From assembly GCF_004343585.1 (NCBI RefSeq), contig NZ_SLYW01000003.1, forward strand, positions 186,001 through 250,000: a DNA stretch of 64,000 nucleotides, written 5' to 3'. Source of the stretch: Neorhizobium sp. JUb45 (GTDB taxonomy: Bacteria; Pseudomonadota; Alphaproteobacteria; Rhizobiales; Rhizobiaceae). Positions 55,074 to 63,998 of the stretch are shown here, piece after piece. The notes below the pieces were generated by a model. The model was not told where the DNA came from and did not search any database. It saw nothing but the letters and a program-made list of their open reading frames with translations. Within the stretch, counting starts at the first letter, position 1. The number at the start of each line of letters is the position of its first letter. The position numbers were made by a program, and so were the translations under genes.

Positions 55074-55377
55074 ACTTCAGGGGGCATCGCCCACCCGACG
55101 CCACCACAGCCAATAGTCGTAATAATCCGGCCACTTCTACAATCCAGAAGAAGCACTTGATGTCGGGCACATGACAATAGAATCGAATTCGACGACCGGG
55201 CCTTCTTGGCCTGATACATTTTCATCTTCTTTAATTCAAATTTAAACTGAATACCGTTCTCTCCGCCGCAGTGCAGATTTCCTGGCACCGCGCGCATGAG
55301 GCGTTGCGACCGAGCCCGAGCGGGCATGCCCAACAGTCAATTCCCCCGTCGTTCTCCGTCGCCCAAGGAACTTCTGC
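55074..55377 (+). other. Intergenic region before the chemoreceptor gene
   Basis: No gene, RNA or strong hairpin was found in this 304-bp stretch. The part near 55200-55255 is AT-rich (a short ATTCA-N9-TGAAT symmetry at 55234-55252) and may hold the chemoreceptor promoter. AAGGA lies just before the TTG start. Confidence 0.4.
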
Positions 55378-57468
55378 TTGTCCAAGAAAACCAATCTGAT
55401 GACGCGCATTCTCATTGCCGCGTCTCTTGTCGTCGTTGCCGCGTTTGCCGGCTTTTCACTGTATATCGACAGTCTTCAGCGCGCTGCTGTGGCCGAGTCG
55501 GTTGCACACAACATGGATTCCTCGGGCAAGCAGGCGGCCCAGAGCATTTCCAACTGGCTCGGCGGCCGCGTCATGCTGACCGACACCGTGGCCAAGGGTA
55601 TGGAAAAGGCCGAAACCAATGCCGCCAAGATGGCTGTGCTGAACAACCCCGTTCTTGCCAGCCAGTTTCTGTCCACCTATTTCGGCGGCGAAGACGGCAT
55701 CTTCATCCAGTACCCGGACATGGCGATGCCCGCCGAATACGATCCGCGCAAGCGTCCCTGGTACAAGGGCGTCGTTGCGACCGGCGGCCCGGTGCTGACG
55801 GAACCCTATATCAGCGCATCGACCGGCCAACTGAACGTCACGGCCGCCGTGCCGGTCATGGTCAACGGCAAGCTGGTCGGCGTCACCGGCAGCGACTTTT
55901 CGTTGGAATCGCTGGTCACGGCCATCAAGTCCATTGATGCCGGCCCGAAGGGTTATGCCTTCCTCGTCAACAAGGCCGGCAAGATCCTGATCCACCCGGA
56001 CGCCAAGATGATCGACAAGACCATCGGCGAACTCTTCCAGGGCACCGCGCCCGCCATGTCCACCACGATCTCCGAAGCGCAGACGGCCGGTGAAATGAAA
56101 CTCGTCAGCTTCCTGCCCGTCGCCGGCCTGCCCGGCGCGGAATGGAGCATCGGCTTCGTCGTTGACGAAGAGACCGCCTATGCCTCGATCGGCGAGTTTC
56201 GCATCGCGGCAACCATCGCTACCCTTCTCGGCGTCGCCGCCATGATCGGCTTCCTCGCCACTCTGCTCAGCAGCCTTGTCGTCAGGCCGGTCACGCAGAT
56301 GACGGCGGCCATGGAAGAGCTGGCCAGTGGTCACCTCAATGTCGCCATTCCGGGTGAAAGCCGCACCGACCAAATCGGTTCGATGGCAGCGGCCGTTGCC
56401 GTGTTCCGCACCAATGCACGCGAACGTCTGCGTCTGGAATCCGACGCCGAGCAAAACCGTTCGCTCACCGAACAGGAACGTAGCGAGCGCGAACGCGTCA
56501 CAGCCCGCAACAGTGCCGATGTCCGCTTTGCCGTCGATGCGCTGGCCAAGGGTCTTGCCCATCTGTCGGATGGCGATCTCGAATATCGCATCTCGACACC
56601 TTTCGTTGCCGACCTCGATCGTCTGCGCGAAGACTTCAACGGCTCGATCACCAAGCTCAATGCCGCCCTGACCAAGGTCGGTCACAACGCCCGCGCCATC
56701 GATGCCGGCGCCAGCGAAATCCGCCATGCGGCCGACGATCTTGCCCGCCGCACCGAACAGCAGGCAGCCTCGGTGGAAGAAACCGCAGCGGCTCTGGAAG
56801 AGATCACCACGACCGTCAAGGATTCGGCACGTCGCGCCGAGGAAGTCGGCCGTCTGGTCAACCGTACCCGCGACAATGCCGAGCAGTCCGGCAATGTGGT
56901 GCGCAACGCTGTTCGCGCAATGAGCGGCATCGAACAGTCCTCGTCGGAAATTTCCAACATCATCAGCGTCATCGACGACATCGCGTTCCAGACCAACCTT
57001 CTCGCCCTGAACGCCGGCGTCGAAGCAGCCCGTGCCGGTGAAGCCGGGAAGGGTTTTGCCGTCGTTGCCCAGGAAGTCCGCGAGCTGGCCCAGCGTTCGG
57101 CAAATGCCGCCAAGGAAATCAAGGCGCTGATCACGACCTCCGGTTCGCAGGTCCAACAGGGCGTCACTCTCGTCGGCGAAACCGGCAAGGCGCTGGAAAC
57201 GATCGCTGCCGAGGTTCAGGAGATCAACGGCCATATCGCCGCCATCGTCACCGCCTCGCGCGAACAGTCGACAGGCCTTCAGGAAATCAACACCGCCGTC
57301 AACACGATGGACCAGGGCACGCAGCAGAATGCCGCCATGGTCGAGGAACAGACGGCCGCAAGCCATGGTCTGGCTTCGGAAGCATCGGCATTGAAGGCGT
57401 TGCTGGCGCAGTTCCGTCTCGGCGGTGCTTCGGATGGATCACGCAACGGCTACAGCCGCGCCGCATAA
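55378..57468 (+). CDS. Methyl-accepting chemotaxis protein with dCache sensor
   Basis: I take the TTG at 55378, which has AAGGA 8 bp upstream, giving the usual basic N-terminus [11 protein letters not shown]; an ATG at 55399 is the alternative. TM1 is about 8-30. A periplasmic dCache_1 domain covers about 35-280. It holds the pattern [11 protein letters not shown] ... EPYIS ... TGSDFS, which matches the amino-acid-binding dCache motif (Tyr, Arg, Trp-Tyr, Tyr, Asp). TM2 lies at about 282-305, HAMP about 305-360, a second HAMP-like helix near 390-440, and the signalling domain about 440-670 with the tip segment [33 protein letters not shown]. No C-terminal CheR-binding pentapeptide is seen. Confidence 0.94.
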   Translation: MSKKTNLMTRILIAASLVVVAAFAGFSLYIDSLQRAAVAESVAHNMDSSGKQAAQSISNWLGGRVMLTDTVAKGMEKAETNAAKMAVLNNPVLASQFLSTYFGGEDGIFIQYPDMAMPAEYDPRKRPWYKGVVATGGPVLTEPYISASTGQLNVTAAVPVMVNGKLVGVTGSDFSLESLVTAIKSIDAGPKGYAFLVNKAGKILIHPDAKMIDKTIGELFQGTAPAMSTTISEAQTAGEMKLVSFLPVAGLPGAEWSIGFVVDEETAYASIGEFRIAATIATLLGVAAMIGFLATLLSSLVVRPVTQMTAAMEELASGHLNVAIPGESRTDQIGSMAAAVAVFRTNARERLRLESDAEQNRSLTEQERSERERVTARNSADVRFAVDALAKGLAHLSDGDLEYRISTPFVADLDRLREDFNGSITKLNAALTKVGHNARAIDAGASEIRHAADDLARRTEQQAASVEETAAALEEITTTVKDSARRAEEVGRLVNRTRDNAEQSGNVVRNAVRAMSGIEQSSSEISNIISVIDDIAFQTNLLALNAGVEAARAGEAGKGFAVVAQEVRELAQRSANAAKEIKALITTSGSQVQQGVTLVGETGKALETIAAEVQEINGHIAAIVTASREQSTGLQEINTAVNTMDQGTQQNAAMVEEQTAASHGLASEASALKALLAQFRLGGASDGSRNGYSRAA

Positions 57469-57496
57469 AACGGCAGCTATCATCATCGACAACCAG

Positions 57497-57523
57497 ATGG
57501 CCGGAGTAAAATCCGGCCATTTT
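57497..57523 (+). terminator. Terminator after the chemoreceptor gene
   Basis: ATGGCCGGA / TCCGGCCAT form a perfect 9-bp stem with a 6-base loop followed by TTT, 28 bp after the stop. The stretch from 57524 to 57743 holds no recognised feature. Confidence 0.75.
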
Positions 57524-57743
57524 GCATTTGAGAAGCCTGATCGAGACATCGGCGCGCAATCATGCGTCAACACGCATGTCGGTCAGAACGGATCGCTGGA
57601 AGAGATGAAAACTGCACACGACATGGCGGCACAAAGCTTGCGCCTGTCGGCAGGAGAAGGTAGCGCGTACGCAATACAAAAAACGCGCAGGGGCTTTATT
57701 GCCTGCAAATCCTCAACGAAAGATAAACCGGAAGAATTTTTCA

Positions 57744-57953
57744 ATGGAAACCGTCACCATCGAAACACGCGCCGATTTTGCTCAATGGGCGATCGAACGG
57801 GCGCGGGCAATCGTCGCCGAGCAGGGCGGCAATCTGGCACTGGCCGCACGCGACATGCAGGACGACAAGATCGCCGAAACCGGCAATGCACTGGGACAGG
57901 CCATTGTCGACGCCATGCTGGAAGTGTTTGACGGCCTCGCGCCAGAGGATTGA
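57744..57953 (+). CDS. Hypothetical small acidic protein, 69 residues
   Basis: The ATG at 57744 has a weak GGAAG upstream; a longer frame begins at 57699. The product is acidic and alanine rich, predicted mostly helical (FAQWAIERARAIVAEQGG; ETGNALGQAIVDAMLEVFDG). No cysteines, membrane segment or known domain. It resembles the many short conserved Rhizobiales proteins without function. Composition looks coding, but evidence is modest. Confidence 0.5.
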   Translation: METVTIETRADFAQWAIERARAIVAEQGGNLALAARDMQDDKIAETGNALGQAIVDAMLEVFDGLAPED

Positions 57954-57980
57954 CCAGCGGCCTCCCGCTGAGACAATGAC

Positions 57981-58199
57981 TTACGAAGCAAGTTGCGTGG
58001 GATAAAGCCGCGCTTCGGCACTGAGAAACAGCATTTCGCTGGCGTCACACCAGCCATTCGGGCGCAATCCCTTGATTGCGTCCGGCCATTCGGCCTTGCC
58101 GGACGCATTTACATAGCCCAGGCAATCGCAGCTCCCGGCGTCTTCAAAGTGAAGATAAGCCAGTCTGCCCACACCGAGCGTTTCAATCGCACGCCACAT
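57981..58199 (-). CDS. Hypothetical small protein, 72 residues
   Basis: The ATG at 58199 has AGGGG 5 bp upstream on the minus strand. The product contains three cysteines, two close together (SCDCLGY), and a tryptophan-rich middle (KAEWPDAIKGLRPNGWCDASE). The length and Cys spacing are unlike HmuP or bacterioferritin-associated ferredoxin. It is convergent with the previous small gene and divergent from hmuT. Function unknown. Confidence 0.5.
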   Translation of the reverse strand: MWRAIETLGVGRLAYLHFEDAGSCDCLGYVNASGKAEWPDAIKGLRPNGWCDASEMLFLSAEARLYPTQLAS

Positions 58200-58441
58200 A
58201 AAAACCCCTGAACTGCGTAATACGGCCGTGACAATGTATCACGACGCTTGCGCGGGTCTGGTGACGGGAATGTGACAGCCTGTTTTCTTCTCCGTCATCA
58301 CATTCCTGTTGCACGCCCGGTTTCGCCACCCGGTTTTGCCCGCGCCTTATTGCAAAACCCATAAACTTGAGTATCAGTGTCCAATTATTAGTTCGGCACC
58401 AGGTTTCCACCTGCGCAATGGCCGACAGAAAGGGCATTCAC

Positions 58442-59314
58442 GTGGTCTCTCGTTTTCTAATCTCCCTAGGTTTCCTCGGAATTTTCGCCACGTCCGGCAC
58501 TGCCATTGCGGCGGAAAAGGGCAACCCTGAAGCCACCCGCATCGTCTCGATCGGCGGCACGATCACGGAAATCCTCTATGATCTTGGTGCGCAGGACCGC
58601 ATTGTCGCCCGTGATTCCACCAGCTTTTATCCCGCCGATGCCAATTCCAAACCGGATGTCGGTTACATGCGGGCGCTCTCGGCCGAAGGCATTCTGGGCC
58701 AGAAGCCGGATCTCATCCTGATGGAAGAAGGCTCCGGCCCGCCTCCGGTGATCGAAATCCTCAAGGCCAGCGAAGTGCCGATGGTGGTCATCCCGACGCC
58801 GCCGAAGGCAGACAAGATCGGCCAGAAAATCCGTGACATCGGCGCGGCCGTCGGCCTTTCCGACAAGGCGGAGCCGCTTGCGACCAAAACCGAAGCCGAC
58901 CTGAAAACGCTGGCCGATGATGTCGCCAGGATCAAGGCCGAGAAGAAGAAGGTTCTGTTCGTGCTGTCGCTCTCGAACGGCCGCGTGATGGCCGGTGGTG
59001 CCGACACCGAAGCCGGTGCCGTGATCGAAATGGCCGGCGGCATCAATGCCGCGCCGACCATCAACGGTTATAAGCCACTCTCCGACGAAGCCGTCATTGC
59101 CGCCAGACCCGATGCGATCCTGTCCATGTCGCGCGGTGATCATTCCATCAAGCCGGAACAGGTATTTTCCCTGCCTTCAATGCAGACAACTCCGGCCGCC
59201 GAGAACAAGGCGCTGATTTCCATGGACGGCCTGCTGCTGCTCGGGTTCGGGCCCCGCACGCCGGAAGCCGCACGCGCACTCGCCGCGCAGATTTATCCCG
59301 GCGAGATCAAGTAG
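58442..59314 (+). CDS. hmuT: Heme ABC transporter periplasmic binding protein
   Basis: The GTG at 58442 with GAAAGGG 8 bp upstream gives 290 residues and a signal peptide right at the N-terminus (cleaved near GTAIA-AE); the ATG at 58418 is an alternative. The fold is class III SBP (RIVSIGGTITEILYDLG; QKPDLILMEE). The DVGYMRALSAEGIL segment carries the tyrosine that ligates heme in HmuT/ShuT proteins. It hands heme from the periplasm to HmuUV. The stop is 2 bp before the permease ATG. Confidence 0.93.
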   Translation: MVSRFLISLGFLGIFATSGTAIAAEKGNPEATRIVSIGGTITEILYDLGAQDRIVARDSTSFYPADANSKPDVGYMRALSAEGILGQKPDLILMEEGSGPPPVIEILKASEVPMVVIPTPPKADKIGQKIRDIGAAVGLSDKAEPLATKTEADLKTLADDVARIKAEKKKVLFVLSLSNGRVMAGGADTEAGAVIEMAGGINAAPTINGYKPLSDEAVIAARPDAILSMSRGDHSIKPEQVFSLPSMQTTPAAENKALISMDGLLLLGFGPRTPEAARALAAQIYPGEIK

Positions 59315-59316
59315 AC

Positions 59317-60402
59317 ATGAGAGCGCTCTCCTTGCCCCTGCGGCCAGCCGCTGATGGCGATCGCACCCAGCAGGGCGTCCTCGTTCTTTTCGGGCTTGCA
59401 GCCCTGCTGGTCATCGCCTGCCTGATCTCTCTCGGTGTCGGGCCAACAGGCGTCGGCCTTGCAGACCTCTGGGCCTACCTCACCGGAAATGCCGATCGGC
59501 TGACCACGCAGGAGCGCGTGATTCTTGAAGCCGTCAGGTTGCCGCGTACCGCACTCGGTCTGCTGGTCGGCGCAGGTCTCGCGGTATCCGGCGCCATGAT
59601 GCAGGGGTTGTTTCGCAATCCGCTCGCAGATCCCGGCATCGTCGGCGTCACAGCCGGCGCAGGTCTCGCCGCCGTGGCGGCGATCGTGCTCGGCAACGGC
59701 ATTCTGGCACCAATCGCGCTTCTGCTCGGCAATCAGTTTCTACCGCTAATGGCGTTTTTCGGGGGGCTCATCAACACCTGGGCGCTCTACCTGATCGCCA
59801 CCCGCGACGGTCGCACCTCGACAACGGCCCTCATCCTCTGCGGCATCGCCATCGGCGCATTGACGGCGGCATTGATGGGCCTGCTGATCGTCATGGCCGA
59901 TGACCGGCAATTGCGCGATATCACCTTCTGGAGCCTCGGCTCGCTTGGCGGCGCCACATACGGGCGCATCGTCTCCATCCTGCCCTTCATCGCTGTCGTG
60001 CTGGTGATCATTCCCTTCGTCGCGCGCGGACTGGACGCTCTCATTCTGGGAGATGCCGCAGCCTTTCACATGGGCATCCCGGTGCAGCGCCTGAAAAAGA
60101 TCGTCATCATCGCCGTCGCCGCGGCCTGCGGCTCCACCGTTGCCGTTGCCGGCTCCATCGGTTTTGTCGGCATCGTCGTGCCGCATCTGCTGCGCCTGGC
60201 CATGGGGCCATCCCACCGTTTCCTGCTGCCCGGATCAGCCCTTGGCGGCGGCGCCCTGCTGTTGATCGCAGACAGCGTGGCGCGCACGGTGGCAGCACCG
60301 GCAGAATTGCCGATCGGCGTCATCACCGCCCTGTTCGGCGCACCGGTCTTCCTGTTCCTGCTGCTCGGTAAGAACGGCGCCAGCATGCGAGACCTGCCAT
60401 GA
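59317..60402 (+). CDS. hmuU: Heme ABC transporter permease
   Basis: The 361-residue FecCD/BtuC-type permease has about ten membrane helices. Family motifs are RLPRTALGLLVGAGLAVSGAMMQGLFRNPLADPGIVGVTAGAG near 70-115 and the ATPase-contact region GSIGFVGIVVPHLLRL near 275, then GPSHRFLLPGSALGGG. As a dimer it forms the heme channel. It overlaps the ATPase gene by 4 bp. Confidence 0.94.
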   Translation: MRALSLPLRPAADGDRTQQGVLVLFGLAALLVIACLISLGVGPTGVGLADLWAYLTGNADRLTTQERVILEAVRLPRTALGLLVGAGLAVSGAMMQGLFRNPLADPGIVGVTAGAGLAAVAAIVLGNGILAPIALLLGNQFLPLMAFFGGLINTWALYLIATRDGRTSTTALILCGIAIGALTAALMGLLIVMADDRQLRDITFWSLGSLGGATYGRIVSILPFIAVVLVIIPFVARGLDALILGDAAAFHMGIPVQRLKKIVIIAVAAACGSTVAVAGSIGFVGIVVPHLLRLAMGPSHRFLLPGSALGGGALLLIADSVARTVAAPAELPIGVITALFGAPVFLFLLLGKNGASMRDLP

Positions 60403-61181
60403 TTATCGCCGAAAATATCACCATCACCCGCAGCGGTCGCAATCTCGTCAAGTCGGTCGACATCGAGCTGAGACCCGGCTGCTTCACCGTGGTGATCGGC
60501 CCGAACGGCGCCGGCAAATCCACGCTGATGAAAGTTCTCTCCGGCGAGATGCGGCCGGACGAGGGAACCGTTTCTTATCACGGCAAAAATCTCGATCTCT
60601 GCCGGCCGGAAGATCTGGCGAAATGCCGGGCGGTCCTGCCGCAGGCAACACAGCTGGCTTTTCCGTTCACGGCGCTCGAAATCACCCGCATGGGCGCTGT
60701 CGCCCACGGCGCGCTGGATCCATCCGATCAGGCCCGCAAGGCATTGAAACGCGCCGGTCTTCATGGTTTTGAACGCCGTCCCTACCCTTCCCTGTCAGGC
60801 GGCGAGCAGCAGCGCGTGCAATTCGCCCGCGCATTGGCGCAGGTGCCAAAGCCGGTGTCCGACGGCGTGCCGAATGCGCTGTTTCTTGATGAACCGACGG
60901 CAAGCCTCGATCTCGGCCATCAGATCTCGGTGCTGGAAACGGCGCGCGATTTTGCATCCGCCGGCGGCATCGTGCTGGCCATCCTGCATGATCTCAATCT
61001 GGCCGCCGAGTTCGCCGATCATCTGGTCGTCCTGCACAATGGCAAGGTCGTGAAGTCAGGCGTCTGCGCGGACGCGATCACCGACGACGTCATCGCAAAA
61101 GTGTATGGCATCGGCGGCGCTGTCGGTCGCCTGCCTGCGGTGCATATGCCCTATGTGCTGCCGCAATCACGGCATCGCTGA
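60399..61181 (+). CDS. hmuV: Heme ABC transporter ATP-binding protein
   Basis: The 260-residue ATPase has Walker A GPNGAGKST near 38, signature LSGGEQQRVQFARALA near 138 and Walker B ALFLDEPTASLD near 165, followed by the H-loop LAILHDLNLAA. It also has the acidic/insert region QVPKPVSDGVPN typical of HmuV between signature and Walker B. It drives heme import with HmuTU. The gene converges on the LacI-type gene with a 12-bp gap. Confidence 0.95.
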   Translation: MIIAENITITRSGRNLVKSVDIELRPGCFTVVIGPNGAGKSTLMKVLSGEMRPDEGTVSYHGKNLDLCRPEDLAKCRAVLPQATQLAFPFTALEITRMGAVAHGALDPSDQARKALKRAGLHGFERRPYPSLSGGEQQRVQFARALAQVPKPVSDGVPNALFLDEPTASLDLGHQISVLETARDFASAGGIVLAILHDLNLAAEFADHLVVLHNGKVVKSGVCADAITDDVIAKVYGIGGAVGRLPAVHMPYVLPQSRHR

Positions 61182-61193
61182 CAAGGAAGGTCC

Positions 61194-62216
61194 TTATGGC
61201 CCCGATCGCACGGTCTTTCGCCAGACCGGCAGGGCTTTCAGCGTGGTGACGGCACTGGCATCGGCAAACTCGCGCCCGTCCGTCACGCCTTTGGCGATGA
61301 TTTCCGCCATTTCCTCGATAGGCTGGCGAAACGTCGTCAGCGCGTAACCGTCCCAGCCCGCCTGTTCGATATCGTCGAACCCGAGGACACACAGATCCCT
61401 CGGGATGACCATGCCAAAATCCTGGCGGGCGATATCCATGAAACCGCAGGCGAGAAGATCCGTGACGCAGAAGACGGCATCCGGACGCGCCGCGCCGGGC
61501 AACAACAGGCGTGCGGCTTCCGCGCCGCTGCGATAGCTGGTTGGCCCGACCTTGATCACCTGCGGCGGCTCGAAACCCGCTTCGACGATCGCCGCACTGA
61601 ACAGCTTTTCGCGTGCCAGAAGGCTGGGCGAATTGTTGGTGGATGAAACGATCGCGAACGACCGACAGCCCGCACGGGCGAGCATATGCCGGGCATCGTT
61701 CATGGCGCTCTCGTGATCGAGATTGATATGCTCCGCCTCCTCTATCTGCCCCTGCCGATTGATGAGGATGACGTGCTGGCCGCTTTCGATGCAGGTGCGC
61801 ACCAGCGAGACCGGCGGCGCGCCGGAGAGCACGATGGTGGCGGACGCGCGATAATTTAGCGTCTGATGCAGAGCCGCGCGTGAATCCGCCTCGTTGCCGG
61901 CGGTGTTGATGACCATGACGGCGCGGCCTGCCGCCTGAATGCGCCGCGTCAGCGCTTCGAGAAGCGCCGACTGGTAAGGCGCATGCAGATCGCCGCCGAG
62001 AATGCAGATCGGCCGGCTCTTCTCCTGCGACAACCCGCGCGCCAGATGGTTGACGTGGTAGTTCAGCTCTTCAGCCGCCGCCAGAACCTTGCGGCGGGTT
62101 TCATCCGAAACGCTCGCCCCTGCTGTAAACGTGCGCGATACTGCGGAGCGGGAAACCCCGGCGCGCTGCGCGACCTCGCTTGCACTTGCAAAATTCTGCG
62201 GCGGCCGATTGCTCAT
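61194..62216 (-). CDS. LacI-family transcriptional regulator
   Basis: The ATG at 62216 overlaps the stop of the phosphatase gene by 4 bp; length 340 residues. The N-terminal helix-turn-helix (ASEVAQRAGVSRSAVSRTF) and hinge helix (VLAAAEELNYHVNHLARGL) are standard. The periplasmic-binding-like effector domain follows (ICILGGDLHAPYQSALLEALTRRI; CVLGFDDIEQAGWDGYALTT). It is the last gene of the minus-strand operon and presumably senses the imported solute or its dephosphorylated form. Confidence 0.94.
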   Translation of the reverse strand: MSNRPPQNFASASEVAQRAGVSRSAVSRTFTAGASVSDETRRKVLAAAEELNYHVNHLARGLSQEKSRPICILGGDLHAPYQSALLEALTRRIQAAGRAVMVINTAGNEADSRAALHQTLNYRASATIVLSGAPPVSLVRTCIESGQHVILINRQGQIEEAEHINLDHESAMNDARHMLARAGCRSFAIVSSTNNSPSLLAREKLFSAAIVEAGFEPPQVIKVGPTSYRSGAEAARLLLPGAARPDAVFCVTDLLACGFMDIARQDFGMVIPRDLCVLGFDDIEQAGWDGYALTTFRQPIEEMAEIIAKGVTDGREFADASAVTTLKALPVWRKTVRSGP

Positions 62217-62827
62217 GCGACAGCCTTGTCCTTGTTCGCTTCGATAAGACGGATCATATCGGCCGCCCGCTCGACGGCATGGATCAGTTCCGGTTTCGGC
62301 GTTTCGAACCATTCGTCAGGATGCAACTGCCGTCTGTCACGCACATGGTCGATCGCCGATGCCAGCGTCGGATAGAGGTCCGGCATTTCCAGATGCAGGA
62401 ACAGCGACACCAGCGAAACCGACCGGCTGCGACCGGCGCGGCAGTTGACCAGCACATTGCCCTTGTCCCGATGCGGATAGGACGGCTTTTGCGGAAAGCT
62501 CTGGCTGAGCGCCCCGCGCAGGAGATAATAACCGGCCATCAGCATGGTATCGGCATTGCCGGGACCATCGACGAGGCCGAGCTTGTAATAACGCAGGAAA
62601 CCAGGACCGGAGGCGATGCGTCCTTCCTCGACAGGCTGCTCTGCGCCGACGAGATTGACATCGAAATTGACCGCGCAATTGACGATCACCTTGATGCCAT
62701 GCTGTTCCAGCAAATCCGGCGTACTCACGGCTTCACGGCCACCGATATAAAGATCGACATCCCAGCCCGGCAGGTTCTTCTGGATAAGGCTCAGGTGCGG
62801 CCGCTCGTAATGCGGAGAGGACGTCAT
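62213..62827 (-). CDS. Dual-specificity-type Cys-phosphatase
   Basis: The 204-residue protein has the CX5R active site in VNCRAGRSRSVSL near residue 130, and an upstream general-acid region (LGLVDGPGN). The fold begins with DLYIGGREAVST, as in small dual-specificity phosphatases. The usual histidine before the cysteine is asparagine (NC). Sandwiched by 4-bp overlaps between an inositol-monophosphatase-family gene and a LacI regulator, it more likely works on a small phosphorylated metabolite than on proteins, but that is inference. Confidence 0.82.
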   Translation of the reverse strand: MTSSPHYERPHLSLIQKNLPGWDVDLYIGGREAVSTPDLLEQHGIKVIVNCAVNFDVNLVGAEQPVEEGRIASGPGFLRYYKLGLVDGPGNADTMLMAGYYLLRGALSQSFPQKPSYPHRDKGNVLVNCRAGRSRSVSLVSLFLHLEMPDLYPTLASAIDHVRDRRQLHPDEWFETPKPELIHAVERAADMIRLIEANKDKAVA

Positions 62828-63645
62828 GCCGCTTCTCCCTTTCGTTCTGTCGGTGCGATCGCAATTTTCATCGCAGCGGAAAATTCGGCGGCAATGCCGG
62901 GCGCTGCGGCAAAAATCTCGCCGCCCATCAGCAACTCGGCTTCAGTTGCGGGATAGGCACCGGTCACACCGCCGGCTTCGCGCACCATCAGCAGACCGGC
63001 AAGGCAATCCCAGGCATTCATATAGTATTCCGCATAACCATCGGTGCGACCTTCCGCGACCCAGGCAATGGCAAGTGCCCCGGATGCCCCACGGCGGATA
63101 TTGGCGCCCTCGGCAAGAACGGGCTCCTGCGCGGCCAGATAATCCGTCGTCGCTACGCGCGGCGACCAGCCGATCTCGACCGAAGCATTGGCGATGGCAT
63201 CTGTTGCGGCAACGGCAAGCGGCGTGCCGTTCTTGGTTGCCCCTGCCCCCTTGCGGGCGAAATAGAATTCGTTCGAAGCCGGATTGAAGATCGCCCCGAG
63301 CAGTGTCTCACCCTTCACGCAGAACGAAATCGCGACGCAGAAATGGGCAATGCCGCGCGCGAAATTGGCGGTCCCATCGATCGGATCGATTACCCAAAGC
63401 CGTTCCGCCAGCGCGCCGCCGGCTTCCTCGCCCAGAATGCCATCTTCCGGAAATTCCGCCGCGATCGCAGCGCGTACATGGTTTTCCACGGCGCCATCGG
63501 CTTCGGTCAGAAAATCCTGGCGCCCCTTGAGGGTGAAATCGCCCGGCTTGCGGGTCTGGAAGGCGTCAAGTGCCAGCGCGCCGGCAGAGGCCGTGACAGT
63601 GCGCAGCAGGGTTTCGCGTTGGTTCAGTTCATCGACAGTCAGCAT
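62824..63645 (-). CDS. Inositol-monophosphatase-family phosphatase
   Basis: The ATG at 63645 gives 273 residues. The metal-binding motifs are intact: GILGEEAGG near 70, WVIDPIDGTANFARG near 85 (DPxDGT) and NAWDCLAGLLMVREAGG near 210 (WDxxAG). Family substrates include inositol phosphates, PAP, histidinol phosphate and sugar bisphosphates. The operon with a solute-binding protein and a second phosphatase suggests use of an imported phosphorylated compound. It overlaps the next gene by 4 bp. Confidence 0.92.
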   Translation of the reverse strand: MLTVDELNQRETLLRTVTASAGALALDAFQTRKPGDFTLKGRQDFLTEADGAVENHVRAAIAAEFPEDGILGEEAGGALAERLWVIDPIDGTANFARGIAHFCVAISFCVKGETLLGAIFNPASNEFYFARKGAGATKNGTPLAVAATDAIANASVEIGWSPRVATTDYLAAQEPVLAEGANIRRGASGALAIAWVAEGRTDGYAEYYMNAWDCLAGLLMVREAGGVTGAYPATEAELLMGGEIFAAAPGIAAEFSAAMKIAIAPTERKGEAA

Positions 63646-63719
63646 GGGGTCTTTCGGCGAGAGGATGACGGGGCACTGCAAGTGAGGCCCCGCCATGTTT
63701 CAGTTCGAATATGCGGCGA

Positions 63720-63998
63720 TTACTTCTTGTAGTTCAAGGACCAGAGATCCTGCCAGTCCTGACGCGCTTCCCAGTCGTCACCGCCGGTCGAGGCATCATA
63801 GGCAAGCAGCTGATCGCGCACCTTGCCGACGCCGGAAGGTTCGTTGTCGGGGAGGCCGATCGTGGTGTTCGTCGACATCTTGCCGTCCTTTGCCTGTGGC
63901 GCGATACCTTCAGCCGTCATCATGTACCGGATGAACAGTTTTGCGGCATTCGGGCTTTTGGTGCCGGAGGCGATCAGACCGAGCGATGGGTAGGTCCA
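63720..63998 (-). CDS. ABC transporter solute-binding protein, C-terminal part (5' end outside window)
   Basis: Only the last 92 residues are in the window; the frame is open to the edge. The visible sequence (WTYPSLGLIASGTKSPNAAKLFIRYMMTAEGIAPQ) is the late segment of the FbpA/PotD-like binding-protein fold, where a substrate-domain helix follows the 'SPNAAKLF' turn. FbpA-like proteins bind ferric iron, but close relatives such as AfuA bind sugar phosphates, which fits the two phosphatase genes that follow. It lies 75 bp upstream of the inositol-phosphatase-family gene in the same direction. Confidence 0.85.
   Translation of the reverse strand, partial: WTYPSLGLIASGTKSPNAAKLFIRYMMTAEGIAPQAKDGKMSTNTTIGLPDNEPSGVGKVRDQLLAYDASTGGDDWEARQDWQDLWSLNYKK

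Noticed and set aside
55456..57366. A 636-codon minus-strand frame opposite the chemoreceptor gene
   Set aside because: The plus strand encodes a complete chemoreceptor with all domains. The antisense product is a low-complexity Gly/Asp/Arg-rich sequence without family features.
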